This document shows positions 49,830 to 61,150 of a stretch of 64,000 nucleotides of DNA, in pieces; within the stretch, counting starts at the first letter, position 1, and every line of letters begins with the position of its first letter. Below the pieces are notes generated by a model, which saw only the letters and a list, made by a program, of their open reading frames with translations, ran no database searches and was not told the DNA's origin. The stretch comes from Actinomycetota bacterium. GTDB taxonomy: Bacteria; Actinomycetota; Acidimicrobiia; Acidimicrobiales; Ilumatobacteraceae. The position numbers and the translations under genes are program-made. The stretch covers positions 1 to 64,000 of the forward strand of contig JAPLAA010000007.1 in the NCBI GenBank assembly GCA_026393475.1, read 5' to 3'.

Positions 49830-51262
49830 AGCCCCTGCGCTCCGTCGCCGGCCTCGTGGTCGCCGTCGCGCTCGCCGGCCTCGGCATCAGCGCACGCGAC
49901 GAACCGGTCGTGATCGATCCCACGTTCGCATCGCTCGGCAATCCGACGATGCCGTTCGTGCCGAGCGGTTCGTTCATCACGTCGAGCTGGTTCTGTCCGG
50001 GTGTCCCCGCAGGGGAGAGCGGCCTGGGCGGGTCGCTGCAGGTGACCAACCCGAGCGATGCACCGATCGCCGGACGGATCACCGCCTACACCACCGACCC
50101 AGACGTGGCGCCGGTCGACGAGCCGATCATCGTCGCGCCGCGGTCGACGTCCAGGGTCGACCTCGACGCGCTCCAGCCGACGGGCACCTTCGTGTCCGCC
50201 CTGGTCGAGATCGACGGGGGCGGTGGATTCGTCGAGCAGACGGCCGAGCACCCGGCGGGCAACGCGGTATCGCCGTGTGCGAACGCGGCCTCGTCGAACT
50301 GGTGGTTCGCCGACGGCTTCACGGTCGACGACAGCACCGAACGACTGGTCCTCACCAACCCGTACCCGGATGCCGCGATCGTCGACATCCGCTTCGTCAC
50401 GGCCGACGGCATCCGCCGACCGTCGCGGCTGCAGGGCTATCCGGTGCCGGGACGATCGGTGCAGGTCGTCACCCTCGGCGAACTCGGCGCCCGCGACGAG
50501 CCGATCCTGGCGGCTCAGGTGAGCGCCTCGCGCGGACGAGTCGTGGTGGGCCGCGCCCAGCACTACGTCGGCGGCGGCCGCCTCGGCTTCACGATGACCC
50601 TCGGCGCACCGTCGCTCAACAGCCAGTACTACTTCGCCGACGGCGAGACCGGCGAGGGCATCCAGGAGTCGTACGCGATCTACAACCCGACCGACGCCGA
50701 GGTCACCGTGTACGCCGTCTTCCTCGGACTTCCGGCAACGCCCGACTTCACCAACGACACCGAGGTGGTGGTACCGAAGGGCGGTGTCGTCATCCTCGAC
50801 ACCGCCGACGTGCCCAACCTGCCCGCCGGCCGCCACGGTGCCGTCTTCTCGACCTTCGCCGCAGAATCGATCGTGGTCGAACGGGTGATCACCCGACCGG
50901 CCGGCGACAGCGTCGCGACCACGGTCGTGATGGGTTCGCCGCCGAACCTGGCCTCCACCCGGTGGTCGGCGGCCGTGGGCAGCGATCTCGCGATCGAGGA
51001 CGCACTGGTCGTGCTCAACGTCGACAGCGTCGAGACGACGGTCACGGTGAGCGCCCTCGGTCCGGGTGGGCTCGTGCCCGTGCCGGGACTGGAGAACATC
51101 CCGCTCCCGGCGGCCGGGCTGATCACGGTGCCGTTCACCGACCCGTCGATGTTGGGCAAGGCGTTCGTCGTCGAGAGCGGCCAGCGGGTGTTCGTCGAAC
51201 GGCTCCTGCCGCGGTCGGCCGAGCTCCGTGGCCGATCGGGGTCGTTCCCGCTCGCAGGCTAG
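49826..51262 (+). CDS. DUF5719 family secreted protein
   Basis: The 478-residue protein has a signal peptide or N-terminal anchor (about 1-22) and a beta-rich extracellular region with repeated immunoglobulin-like segments containing TNPSD, LTNPYPDA and YNPTDAEV turns. DUF5719 proteins are known beside large GT2 membrane proteins in actinobacteria; their role is unknown but presumably belongs to the same envelope pathway. The GTG start overlaps the GT2 gene's stop. The stop is TAG. A thioredoxin-like gene follows after 33 bp. Confidence 0.82.
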   Translation: MKPLRSVAGLVVAVALAGLGISARDEPVVIDPTFASLGNPTMPFVPSGSFITSSWFCPGVPAGESGLGGSLQVTNPSDAPIAGRITAYTTDPDVAPVDEPIIVAPRSTSRVDLDALQPTGTFVSALVEIDGGGGFVEQTAEHPAGNAVSPCANAASSNWWFADGFTVDDSTERLVLTNPYPDAAIVDIRFVTADGIRRPSRLQGYPVPGRSVQVVTLGELGARDEPILAAQVSASRGRVVVGRAQHYVGGGRLGFTMTLGAPSLNSQYYFADGETGEGIQESYAIYNPTDAEVTVYAVFLGLPATPDFTNDTEVVVPKGGVVILDTADVPNLPAGRHGAVFSTFAAESIVVERVITRPAGDSVATTVVMGSPPNLASTRWSAAVGSDLAIEDALVVLNVDSVETTVTVSALGPGGLVPVPGLENIPLPAAGLITVPFTDPSMLGKAFVVESGQRVFVERLLPRSAELRGRSGSFPLAG

Positions 51263-51295
51263 GCCTGCCCCCTCCGGGCCTGGCAGGCTGGTGGC

Positions 51296-51769
51296 GTGGA
51301 CCGCCTGCTGCTCGCTCTCGCCATCGTGGTCGTTGCGGCCGTCGTCGCGCTGATCGCTCGTCGGCGACGGGTGCCCGACGCCCCGACCCAGACCACCCAT
51401 CAGGTGCCCGATCAACTCGACCGTCGCGACTTCGCGCCCCTGGTCGACGAGGTGAGCCGTGAGGCGGAGTGGCTGCTCGTGGTGTTCACGTCGGCGACCT
51501 GTCACACCTGCGCCGACATGGCGACCAAGGCGAAGGTCCTCGCCGGCCCACAGGTGGCCGTCGTCGAGGTGGAGTACGTCGCACACCGTGACCTGCATCA
51601 GCGCTACCGCATCGACGCGGTGCCCACCACGGTGTTCGCCGACGCTCAGGGCGTCGTGCGTGCCTCGTTCCTGGGGCGCGTCAGCGCGACAGACCTGTGG
51701 GCCGAGGTGGCCGACGTGCGTGAGCCGGGCTCACGTCCCGAACGGCAGTGCGAGGGCCACGGCCACTGA
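51296..51769 (+). CDS. Membrane-anchored thioredoxin-like protein
   Basis: The 157-residue protein has an N-terminal membrane helix (about 3-21, LLLALAIVVVAAVVALIA), then RRRR, and a thioredoxin-fold domain (about 45-150) with the active site TSATCHTCADM (CHTC) near residue 69 and the cis-proline in AVPTTVFA near 110. The orientation is not fixed by sequence; positive residues after the helix suggest the domain may be cytoplasmic. It follows the GT2 and DUF5719 genes and is likely in their operon. The C terminus is Glu/His-rich. Confidence 0.82.
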   Translation: MDRLLLALAIVVVAAVVALIARRRRVPDAPTQTTHQVPDQLDRRDFAPLVDEVSREAEWLLVVFTSATCHTCADMATKAKVLAGPQVAVVEVEYVAHRDLHQRYRIDAVPTTVFADAQGVVRASFLGRVSATDLWAEVADVREPGSRPERQCEGHGH

Positions 51770-51801
51770 GGTGACCGAGCCCGGTGCCGCCCGGGGGTGT
51801 G

Positions 51802-53832
<2,031 letters not shown>

Positions 53833-53838
53833 GGACGT

Positions 53839-53844
53839 ATGTTA
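53839..53844 (-). promoter_or_regulatory. Putative leaderless -10 element (TAACAT) for ftsH
   Basis: TAACAT ends 6 bases before the ATG at 53832. Confidence 0.45.
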
Positions 53845-53932
53845 CGGGCATCGGTGCGCCATGAAACGGTCGCACCCTCGGTCGTGGCCTGTTCGACCTT
53901 GTGGCATCCACCACTCATCCGGACACCATCAG

Positions 53933-53938
53933 TACCGT
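53933..53938 (+). promoter_or_regulatory. Putative leaderless -10 element (TACCGT) for the DUF3499 gene
   Basis: TACCGT ends 7 bases before the ATG at 53946. Confidence 0.5.
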
Positions 53939-53945
53939 GTTCTCG

Positions 53946-54200
53946 ATGTCCCGACAGTGCTCACGCACCGGTTGTGCCGCGCCGGCCGACGCCACGTTGA
54001 CCTATCAGTACGGTCGTTCCCTCGTGTGGCTCGACGAGCTCGCACCCGAACGGGACCCGCACAGCTACGACCTGTGCCACCGACACGCCGAACGGCTGTC
54101 GGTGCCGAACGGTTGGCGGCTCGAGGATCGGCGTGACGCTCGGCGGCTCGTCGGCTCCGGTGCCGGCTCGTCGGCCGGGGCACATCGCCTCGCCGGCTGA
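53946..54200 (+). CDS. DUF3499 family protein
   Basis: The 84-residue protein starts MSRQCSRTGCAAPADATLTY and continues RSLVWLDELAPERDPHSYDLCHRHAERL, the full DUF3499 signature with four potential zinc ligands (Cys5, Cys10, and Cys/His in CHRH). The family is restricted to actinobacteria and is about 100-140 residues in others; here the C-terminal tail is short. In Mycobacterium tuberculosis the homologue (Rv3258c, recalled) also lies in a gene group with pmmA and fbiA. TACCGT seven bases before the ATG sets the start. Confidence 0.88.
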   Translation: MSRQCSRTGCAAPADATLTYQYGRSLVWLDELAPERDPHSYDLCHRHAERLSVPNGWRLEDRRDARRLVGSGAGSSAGAHRLAG

Positions 54201-54225
54201 CCGGCACCTCACGCTCCTGGCTCGG

Positions 54226-54231
54226 TACCCT
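54226..54231 (+). promoter_or_regulatory. Putative leaderless -10 element (TACCCT) for the CPBP protease gene
   Basis: TACCCT ends 8 bases before the ATG at 54240. Confidence 0.5.
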
Positions 54232-54239
54232 GTGGGACC

Positions 54240-54983
54240 ATGTCGCCGTCGCCGGGCACTCCCGTCCCTCCCGTGCGCCTCGGCGAGGGGCAGAGCCGCA
54301 TCACCGTCGGCGTCGCCGCCGCGACGTGGGCGGCCTGCTGGTTCGCCGGCAACCTGGTCGGGAGCGCGGTGCTGGCGGCGAGCGGGCATGACGCCGGGGC
54401 AGCCGAGACCCCCATCTGGCTGACGATCCTCGGTGCCCTCGGCCTGTGGATCCCCACGCTGATCGGCCTGCAGTACACGAGCCGGCGGTACGGCCTGCGC
54501 AGCCCGGTTCGCGACTACGGCCTGTCGTTCCGACCGATCGACCTCGTCGGCATCCCGATCGGCGTGCTCACCCAGCTCGTGCTCGTCCGTCTCCTGTACT
54601 GGCCGCTCGAGGAGATCTGGCCGGAGACGTTCTCGAGCCCGAAGGTCGAGGAGTCCGCCCGCACGCTGTACGAGAGCGCCGACGGCATCTGGTTGGTGGG
54701 TCTCGTCCTGCTGGTCGTGGTGGGGGCACCGTTCGTCGAGGAGGTGCTGTACCGCGGTCTGTTGCAGGGGGCGTTCCGACGGCGAGTGAACGACGGCGTG
54801 GCGCTGATGGTGGTGGCGCTGTGGTTCGCGCTCATCCACTTCCGCCCCGTCGAGTACCCGGGGCTGTTCGTCGTCGGTCTGGTGCTCGGCACGTGTGCGC
54901 TCGTCACCGATCGGATCGGGATGAGCATCGTCGCCCACTGCGCGTTCAACGCCACCGGCCTCATCTGGGTCGCGACCCGGTGA
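54240..54983 (+). CDS. CPBP family intramembrane glutamic endopeptidase
   Basis: The 247-residue membrane protein has about seven helices and the CPBP (ABI) motifs: APFVEEVLYRGLLQG (EExxxR) near residue 163, FALIHF (FxxxH) near 197 and HCAFNA (HxxxN/A) near 235. These enzymes resemble Rce1 and cleave peptide bonds in the membrane; substrates are unknown, though several process bacteriocin or envelope factors. It lies between DUF3499 and the GT-C-like gene; the ATG follows a TACCCT element. Confidence 0.88.
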   Translation: MSPSPGTPVPPVRLGEGQSRITVGVAAATWAACWFAGNLVGSAVLAASGHDAGAAETPIWLTILGALGLWIPTLIGLQYTSRRYGLRSPVRDYGLSFRPIDLVGIPIGVLTQLVLVRLLYWPLEEIWPETFSSPKVEESARTLYESADGIWLVGLVLLVVVGAPFVEEVLYRGLLQGAFRRRVNDGVALMVVALWFALIHFRPVEYPGLFVVGLVLGTCALVTDRIGMSIVAHCAFNATGLIWVATR

Positions 54984-55020
54984 CGCCCCGGCGCACGCGG
55001 CCCCTGCGAGACTGTGGGCG

Positions 55021-57882
55021 ATGGTGGACGAACTGACTCCGCGCGCCCCCGACGAGGGACCGGACCCTTCCGAGCCCGGTTCGGCGGTGCTGCTCGACCA
55101 GCGCATCGAGGCGAACGAACGGGACCCCGGCGAATGGGCCGCTGCGCCGCCCGCGCCGCCGTCGCTGCCGTTGCGCATGTGGCGTCGCACGGTGCGCCGA
55201 CCGCAGGCGTGGATCGATCGGCCGTGGCCGACCGAGCGCATCGTGCGTTTCGTGATCACCCTGTTCCTGTTGGGCGGATCGACGCTCGCGGCGCTGCAGG
55301 TCGTGCATCCCGACCTCGTGTTCCGCAACAACACGCCCACCGGCGGCGACATGGGCGCCCACGTGATGGGCCCGGCGTTCCTTCGCGATCACCTGCTGCC
55401 CAACCTGCAACTGAGCGGCTGGAGCAACTACTGGTACGCCGGTCTCCCGATGTACCGCTTCTACATGGTCATCCCGGCGATCGCGATCGTGCTGCTGAAC
55501 GTGGTGCTGCCGTACGGCATCGCGTTCAAGGTCGTCGCCGTCTCCGGCATCGTCACCCTGCCGCTGTGCTGTTGGGCCTTCGGCCGTCTCGCCCGGTTCC
55601 GCTACCCGCTGCCCGAACTGTTCGCGCTCGGCGGCCTGCTGTTCCTGTTCGACGAGAGCTTCTCGATCTACGGCGGCAACGTGAAGAGCACGATGGCGGG
55701 CGAGTTCTCGTTCTCCATCGCGCTGTCGCTCGGCATGCTCGGCCTCGGCCTGCTCGCCAACGGGCTCGAGACCGGCAAGCATCGCTCGAAGGCGGCGATC
55801 GTGCTCGCCCTGGCCTGTCTCTCGCACGGCATCGTGCTGATCTTCGTCGCGCTCGGCGCGCTCTTGCTCTGGTTCGTGTGGATGGACCGCAAGCGGTTCG
55901 TCTACGGGTTCACGACCGGGCTCACGGCGTTCCTGCTCGCCGCGTTCTGGGTGGTGCCGTTCCTGTTCAACCACGCGTTCATGACGGACATGAAGTACGG
56001 CTTCCGGCCGTCGGGCGCCAGCGACTCGTTCTGGGACATGTTCTTCCCGCTCACCACGTTCTTCGACGTGTTCATCACGACCTTCGCGGTGATCGGTTTC
56101 GTCGCGTGTGTCGCCCGTCGGCACCTGAACGGCTCGTGGATGGGGATCACCGCGCTCGCGTTGGTGGCCGGGGTCTACGTCACCCGCGACAGCCTGCCGA
56201 TCATCGGTCTCCTGTGGAACCCGCGGCTGCTGCCGTTCGTGTACATCTTGCGGTACCTGCTGATGATGGTGGGCATCGTCGAGTTGGCGGCGGCGATCGC
56301 CCGCGGCGCGAAGGGTGTGCGCGAGCTGCCCGAGGGCACGTGGACCAAGGTCGGCACGTCCGTGGCCGTCGTGGTCGGTGTCGGGGTGCTCTGCATCCAG
56401 CTGATGTTCTTCCGCGTGATGCCTGGTGCGAAGTTCACGACCCACAACGGTGAGTCCGTCTACTCGTGGGGCCCCATCTCGCTCACCGCCACGTCGACCG
56501 ACGCCTTGAGCGACGCGTGGTCGCGCTACAACTTCACCGGCTACGAGGACAAGCCGGCCTATGGCGAGTACAAGGGTCTCGTCGACACGATGGCCGGGCT
56601 CGGCGCAGATCCCGCGAACGGGTGCGGCCGGGCGCTGTGGGAGAACAACAGCGACAACGGCAAGTACGGCACCACGATGGCCCTGATGCTGCTGCCGCAC
56701 TGGACCGACGGCTGCATCGCGAGCATGGAGGGCCTGTTCTTCGAGGCGTCGGGCACCACGCCGTACCACTTCGTCACCGCCGCGGCGATGAGCGAGAGCA
56801 GCTCCAACCCGGTGCGTCAGCTCCGCTACGACAACAACAACGGTGCGCTCGGCGTCCCGTACCTGCAGGCGCTCGGCGTGAGATACGTGATGGTGTTCAC
56901 CGAGGCGGCCAAGAAGCAGGCCGACCTCCAGCCCGAGCTCACCCTCGTGCGCCAGAGCGGGCCGTGGAACGTCTATGCGGTGGCCGACAGCGACCTGGTC
57001 GTGCCGCTCGAGGTGCAGCCGGTGGTGGTCGCGGAGCGCGACGGCGACCCGCGCGAGCGCAACCTCGAACTCGGCATGAGCTGGTTCCAGCACCAGGACG
57101 AGTGGGCGGCGCTGCCCGCGGACGACGGTCCCGACGCGTGGCAGCGCATCGAGGTCGCGCCCGACCTGGCGCGACGTCAGGACGACCGGGTCGACATCGT
57201 CCTGCCCACCACCGAGATCGCTCCCGTCGCGCTCCCGGCGGTCACCGTCAGCGACGTCCAGCTGGGCGATCAGGATCTGCGTTTCTCGGTCGATCAGATC
57301 GGGGTGCCCGTCCTGGTGCGCGTGAGCTACTTCCCGAACTGGGAGGTGTCGGGTGCCGAGGGGCCCTACCGCGTGGCGCCCAACATGATGGTGGTGATCC
57401 CCACGGCGAACGAGGTGCATCTCACCTACGGGCGGTCGTCGCTCGATGTCTTCGCGTACGTGTTGACCGGTCTCGGCATCCTGCTGCTGTTCGTCTGGCG
57501 TCGGATCGGTGACGTGGCCTACCCGTCGCCCCGGCCGCGTTCGGGGCTCGCAGGGTGGCTCTCCGAGCGGGACCAGTTCGACGACGGGCTCGACGACCGC
57601 TTCGGCGGGTTCCCGGACGGGCCGGGCGATCCGGTCATCAGCGGTGGCGTCGGTGGCGCCGGTGGCGCTGGAGTCGCCGCGGGGGAGCAGTTGTCCGACT
57701 GGGAGCGGGCCGCAGCCGACCCGACCGCGCCGATGGCCGCGTCCGATCTCGATCTCGAGCTCGACCGGGCCCTCGACCCGCCGTTCGACCCGCCGCTCGA
57801 TGCGCCGCTCGACGGCGAGTTGCCGTCGGCGCCCGCCTGGGCGCCCGGGGACGACCCCGGCGACCGCCCGGATAGGTTGTGA
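55021..57882 (+). CDS. Large GT-C-like polytopic membrane protein
   Basis: The 953-residue protein starts with a cytoplasmic acidic segment (1-75). About 12 membrane helices (about 78-490) follow, with TPTGGDMGAHVMGPAFLRDHLLPN in the first outer loop (an acidic motif of the kind GT-C enzymes use for catalysis), then LSGWSNYWYAGLPMY. A long extracytoplasmic domain (about 490-800), one helix (about 815-830) and a Gly-rich and DPPLD-rich C-terminal tail complete it. Related YfhO-like proteins use polyprenyl-phosphate sugars to glycosylate envelope polymers. Its stop overlaps the phosphomannomutase start (GTGA), a link to mannose metabolism. Confidence 0.72.
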   Translation: MVDELTPRAPDEGPDPSEPGSAVLLDQRIEANERDPGEWAAAPPAPPSLPLRMWRRTVRRPQAWIDRPWPTERIVRFVITLFLLGGSTLAALQVVHPDLVFRNNTPTGGDMGAHVMGPAFLRDHLLPNLQLSGWSNYWYAGLPMYRFYMVIPAIAIVLLNVVLPYGIAFKVVAVSGIVTLPLCCWAFGRLARFRYPLPELFALGGLLFLFDESFSIYGGNVKSTMAGEFSFSIALSLGMLGLGLLANGLETGKHRSKAAIVLALACLSHGIVLIFVALGALLLWFVWMDRKRFVYGFTTGLTAFLLAAFWVVPFLFNHAFMTDMKYGFRPSGASDSFWDMFFPLTTFFDVFITTFAVIGFVACVARRHLNGSWMGITALALVAGVYVTRDSLPIIGLLWNPRLLPFVYILRYLLMMVGIVELAAAIARGAKGVRELPEGTWTKVGTSVAVVVGVGVLCIQLMFFRVMPGAKFTTHNGESVYSWGPISLTATSTDALSDAWSRYNFTGYEDKPAYGEYKGLVDTMAGLGADPANGCGRALWENNSDNGKYGTTMALMLLPHWTDGCIASMEGLFFEASGTTPYHFVTAAAMSESSSNPVRQLRYDNNNGALGVPYLQALGVRYVMVFTEAAKKQADLQPELTLVRQSGPWNVYAVADSDLVVPLEVQPVVVAERDGDPRERNLELGMSWFQHQDEWAALPADDGPDAWQRIEVAPDLARRQDDRVDIVLPTTEIAPVALPAVTVSDVQLGDQDLRFSVDQIGVPVLVRVSYFPNWEVSGAEGPYRVAPNMMVVIPTANEVHLTYGRSSLDVFAYVLTGLGILLLFVWRRIGDVAYPSPRPRSGLAGWLSERDQFDDGLDDRFGGFPDGPGDPVISGGVGGAGGAGVAAGEQLSDWERAAADPTAPMAASDLDLELDRALDPPFDPPLDAPLDGELPSAPAWAPGDDPGDRPDRL

Positions 57883-59291
57883 CACGCATGTCCCTCCCGC
57901 CCCAGCACCCTTCCCAGCACCAGTCCACTCCCGACGCGCCGTTCGATCTCTCGACCATCGTGAAGGCGTACGACGTGCGCGGCACGGTGCCCGACCAGAT
58001 GAACGGGGCCGTCGCCCATGCGCTCGGCGTCGCGTTCGCCCGCTTCGCCGGTGCTCGCACGATCCTCGTCGGTCGTGACATGCGTCCGTCGGGCGAGGAA
58101 CTGGTCGACGAGTTCTCCCGGGGCGTGATGGAGCAGGGTGTCGACGTGATCGACCTCGGCCTCGCGTCGACCGATCTCGTCTACTACGCCGCCGGCACGC
58201 TCGACGCGCCCGGAGCGATCTTCACCGCGTCGCACAACCCGGCGCAGTACAACGGCGTGAAGTTCTGCCTCGCCGGTGCACGTCCGGTCGGTGTCGACAC
58301 CGGGTTGGTGCAGGTGCGCGACGTGGCCCAGCAGGTGCTCGCGGGCGCCGGTCCCGCGCACGCGGCATCGGCGGGCTCGCGGGCGACCCGCAACCTCCTG
58401 TCCGCATTCGCCGATCACGTGGTGTCGTTCATCGACACCACGGCGCTGCGCCCGATGCGCGTCGTCGCCGACACGGCCAACGGGATGGGCGGTCTCGTGG
58501 TGCCCGCCGTGTTCGAGCGGATCCCGCAGATCACCCTCGAGGTGATGTACGGCGAGCTCGACGGCACCTTCCCGAACCATCCTGCCGACCCGCTCCAACC
58601 CGAGAACCAGCGCGATCTGCAGGCCCGCGTGGTGTCGGGCGGATTCGACGTCGGCCTGGCGTTCGACGGCGACGCCGACCGGGTGTTCGTGGTCGACGAG
58701 ACCGGTCGCGGCCTCAGCGGTTCCACGACCACGGCGATGCTGGCCGCCACGATCCTGCGTTCGCACCCGGGTGCGACGATCCTGCACAACCTCATCTGCT
58801 CGCGTGCGGTGCCCGAGGTGATCCGCGAAGCGGGTGGCGTGCCGGTGCGCACCAAGGTGGGCCACTCGTTCATCAAGCAGGTCATGGCCGACACCGGCGC
58901 GGTGTTCGGTGGCGAGCACTCGGCGCACTACTACTTCCTCGACAACTTCCGTGCCGACAGCGGCTTGATCGCGAGCATGTTCGTGCTCGACGAGATCAGC
59001 CGTTCGCAGAGCCCGCTGTCGATCGTGCGCAAGCCGTACGAGCGCTACTCCTCGAGCGGCGAGATCAACACCCACGTCGACGATCCGCTCGCCGTGATCG
59101 AGAAGGTCGCGGCTGCGTTCTCCGACGGCACGCAGGACCGCCTCGACGGGCTGACGGTCGACTGCGGCCGCTGGTGGTTCAACCTCCGGCCGTCGAACAC
59201 CGAACCGCTGCTGCGGCTCAACCTCGAGGCGCCCGATCGCAACGAGTGCGACCAGCACGTCGTCGACGTGCTCGCGCTCATCACCGGCTGA
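57879..59291 (+). CDS. Phosphomannomutase/phosphoglucomutase
   Basis: The 470-residue alpha-D-phosphohexomutase has the four active-site elements: phosphoserine loop TASHNPAQYNG near 107, metal loop DGDADRVF near 262, sugar-binding GGEHSAHYYF near 345, and phosphate-binding RPSNTEPLLRL near 435. It interconverts hexose 6- and 1-phosphates, here most likely mannose-6-phosphate to mannose-1-phosphate for the GDP-mannose pyrophosphorylase at 35.7 kb. The GTG start overlaps the preceding stop; an ATG three codons later (57888) is an alternative. A run of 10-bp repeats follows the stop. Confidence 0.94.
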   Translation: MTRMSLPPQHPSQHQSTPDAPFDLSTIVKAYDVRGTVPDQMNGAVAHALGVAFARFAGARTILVGRDMRPSGEELVDEFSRGVMEQGVDVIDLGLASTDLVYYAAGTLDAPGAIFTASHNPAQYNGVKFCLAGARPVGVDTGLVQVRDVAQQVLAGAGPAHAASAGSRATRNLLSAFADHVVSFIDTTALRPMRVVADTANGMGGLVVPAVFERIPQITLEVMYGELDGTFPNHPADPLQPENQRDLQARVVSGGFDVGLAFDGDADRVFVVDETGRGLSGSTTTAMLAATILRSHPGATILHNLICSRAVPEVIREAGGVPVRTKVGHSFIKQVMADTGAVFGGEHSAHYYFLDNFRADSGLIASMFVLDEISRSQSPLSIVRKPYERYSSSGEINTHVDDPLAVIEKVAAAFSDGTQDRLDGLTVDCGRWWFNLRPSNTEPLLRLNLEAPDRNECDQHVVDVLALITG

Positions 59292-59340
59292 CCCCGATCC
59301 AGTCCGATCCCGTCCGATCCCGTCCGATCCCGTCCCGTCC
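59291..59340. repeat. 10-bp tandem repeat after the phosphomannomutase stop codon
   Basis: Five units of period 10 (accccgatcc, agtccgatcc, cgtccgatcc twice, cgtcccgtcc) begin at the last base of the TGA stop and fill most of the gap to the Trm112 gene. Confidence 0.85.
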
Positions 59341-59368
59341 CAGATCCGTACCGAATCCGAGGAACCAC

Positions 59369-59608
59369 ATGTCGCTCGACACCCGCCTGCTCGCCGTCCT
59401 GGCCTGTCCCGAGGACAAGGGACCGCTGTACTACCTCGGTGACGCCGAGGGGGAGGGGCTCTACAACGCCCGCCTGCACCGCCGCTATCTCGTGCGCGAC
59501 GGCATCCCGGTGATGCTCGTCGACGAGGCCGTCGCCGTCGGTGACGCCGAGCACGACGAGATCATGGCCCGGATCGCCCGCGACCAGCTCGCGCCGACGT
59601 TCGAGTAG
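59369..59608 (+). CDS. Trm112 family protein
   Basis: The 79-residue protein matches the bacterial Trm112/YcaR family: LLAVLACPEDKGPLYYL, then LYNARLHRRYLVRDGIPVML. Only the first Cys of a possible zinc site is present. Trm112 proteins stabilise methyltransferases and other enzymes; the partner here is unknown. It sits behind phosphomannomutase in many actinobacteria. GAGGA gives a Shine-Dalgarno sequence seven bases before the ATG, agreeing with operon expression. The TAG stop is shared with a -10 hexamer for the next gene. Confidence 0.88.
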   Translation: MSLDTRLLAVLACPEDKGPLYYLGDAEGEGLYNARLHRRYLVRDGIPVMLVDEAVAVGDAEHDEIMARIARDQLAPTFE

Positions 59609-59611
59609 AAT
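59606..59611 (+). promoter_or_regulatory. Putative leaderless -10 element (TAGAAT) fused to the Trm112 stop codon
   Basis: TAGAAT ends 9 bases before the ATG at 59621 and is the closest match to TATAAT among these elements. Its TAG is the stop codon of the Trm112 gene. Confidence 0.55.
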
Positions 59612-59620
59612 CAACGCTCC

Positions 59621-61036
59621 ATGGAGTCGAGTCGTCACTCAGCGCGTTGCTCAACGCGTGCGAACCGGTCGTGGGCACGTCGCACGGTCGCCGCGGTCGC
59701 CCTCGTCGCCGTCTCGTCGGCGCCGGTGGCGTTCGAGCTCGCGCCGGCCACGGTGTCGGCGGCGCCGGCCCCCGACACCCTCGGCGCCGGCGGTGAGTAC
59801 CACCCGCTGACGCCAGCTCGCATCTACGACTCCCGCGCCGCGACCGCGGTCAACGAGCCCAGCCCCGGCGCGAAGCCGGCGACACCGGCGCAGCCCACCT
59901 TCGACATCGACCTCCTCGGTGTGGGTGGCATCCCCGACCGCCCCGCCGACGTGCTCGCCGTCGTCGTGAACATCACGGTCACCGAGCCCACCGCTGCCGG
60001 CTGGCTCAACGCCTACGGCGCCGGCGCCAGCAGCGGCCTCGCCTCGATCGTCAACTACACGACCGGACAGACCGTGCCCAACCTGAGCATCGTCCGTCCG
60101 GGCGCCAACGGCGATCTCACCGTCAAGCTGTTCACCCAGAACGCCTCCGCCACGGCCCACGTGGTGGTCGACGTCTTCGGCTGGTTCTCCACCTCGAGCA
60201 ACGCCGATCGCGGCGCCCGACTGGTGCCCATCACACCCGGTCGTCTGCTCGACACCCGTGAGGGCGCCGGCGTGCCGCTCGGTCGGGCCGGTTCGGTCGA
60301 GGTCCAGGTGCGCGGCGCCACGCTGTCCACCGGCCAGGTGCTCGGCGCCGGCTCCGACATCGTCGGCGTCGTGCTGAACGTCACCGGCATCAACCAGCAG
60401 GCCGACAGCACGGGCACGTTCCTGTCCGTCGTGCCAACGCTCACCGCCGGCGTGCCGCCGTCGACCTCGAACGTCAACCTGTCGCGAGGCCAGATCAAGC
60501 CGAACATGGTGATCGTGCCCGTCGGCGCCGACGGCAAGATCCGGTTGTACAACCACGCCGGATCCGCGCACGTGGCCGTCGACGTCGCCGGCTACCTCAC
60601 CACCACAGCCCCCGGCGCCCGCGCCGGCCGGGTCGTGCCGCTCACCACCCCGTATCGCGTGTTCGACACCCGGGAAACCCAGTGGGGCGCCGTGGCCCTC
60701 GGTCCCGGCCAGGCCGAGGACTGGAGCTTCGCCGACTTCGTCAACTCCGTGCGGATCGACGGCCAGTGGGTCGGCGCGCAGAGCGCGGTCATCGGCAACC
60801 TCACCTCGGCCGAGCTGAAGCGGCAGTACTCGACGGTCGCGGTGAGCAGCTACCTCACGGTGTACCCGAGCGACCAGCCGCGGCCGAACGCGTCGAACGT
60901 GAACATGGTGGAGGGCGCTCCGGTGCCCAACCTGGCGATCATGAAGTACGGCACCGCGTCGACGGTGCGCGTGTTCAACCTCGCCGGGTTCAACCACTAC
61001 CTGTACGACGCCTCCGCCGTCGTGCTCGCCGACTGA
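59621..61036 (+). CDS. Secreted protein of three DTR/VDVxGWF-type repeats
   Basis: The 471-residue protein has a signal peptide (about 1-48, basic then hydrophobic, ending in ATVSAAPA) and three repeats of about 135 residues. The first two begin RIYDSR and RLLDTR, and end VDVFGWF and VDVAGYL. The third begins RVFDTR and ends in a degenerate YDASAVV. Between these lie AVVVNITVTEPTAAGWL and SNVN...PNM(V/A)I segments, as in the SpoIID protein's tail. The repeat looks like a beta-sandwich surface domain common in actinobacterial exoproteins; no catalytic residues are evident. It probably decorates the cell surface. Confidence 0.8.
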   Translation: MESSRHSARCSTRANRSWARRTVAAVALVAVSSAPVAFELAPATVSAAPAPDTLGAGGEYHPLTPARIYDSRAATAVNEPSPGAKPATPAQPTFDIDLLGVGGIPDRPADVLAVVVNITVTEPTAAGWLNAYGAGASSGLASIVNYTTGQTVPNLSIVRPGANGDLTVKLFTQNASATAHVVVDVFGWFSTSSNADRGARLVPITPGRLLDTREGAGVPLGRAGSVEVQVRGATLSTGQVLGAGSDIVGVVLNVTGINQQADSTGTFLSVVPTLTAGVPPSTSNVNLSRGQIKPNMVIVPVGADGKIRLYNHAGSAHVAVDVAGYLTTTAPGARAGRVVPLTTPYRVFDTRETQWGAVALGPGQAEDWSFADFVNSVRIDGQWVGAQSAVIGNLTSAELKRQYSTVAVSSYLTVYPSDQPRPNASNVNMVEGAPVPNLAIMKYGTASTVRVFNLAGFNHYLYDASAVVLAD

Positions 61037-61150
61037 CCCTCGACCGACGCCTGGCCTGAGGCCCGAGGTCTGCGCGGGAGCGCAGGAGTTCACCGACCGT
61101 TCGTCGGCTCTTGGCTTGTCCGTGTGGCGGGTGCTCCGCATCATCGAAGG

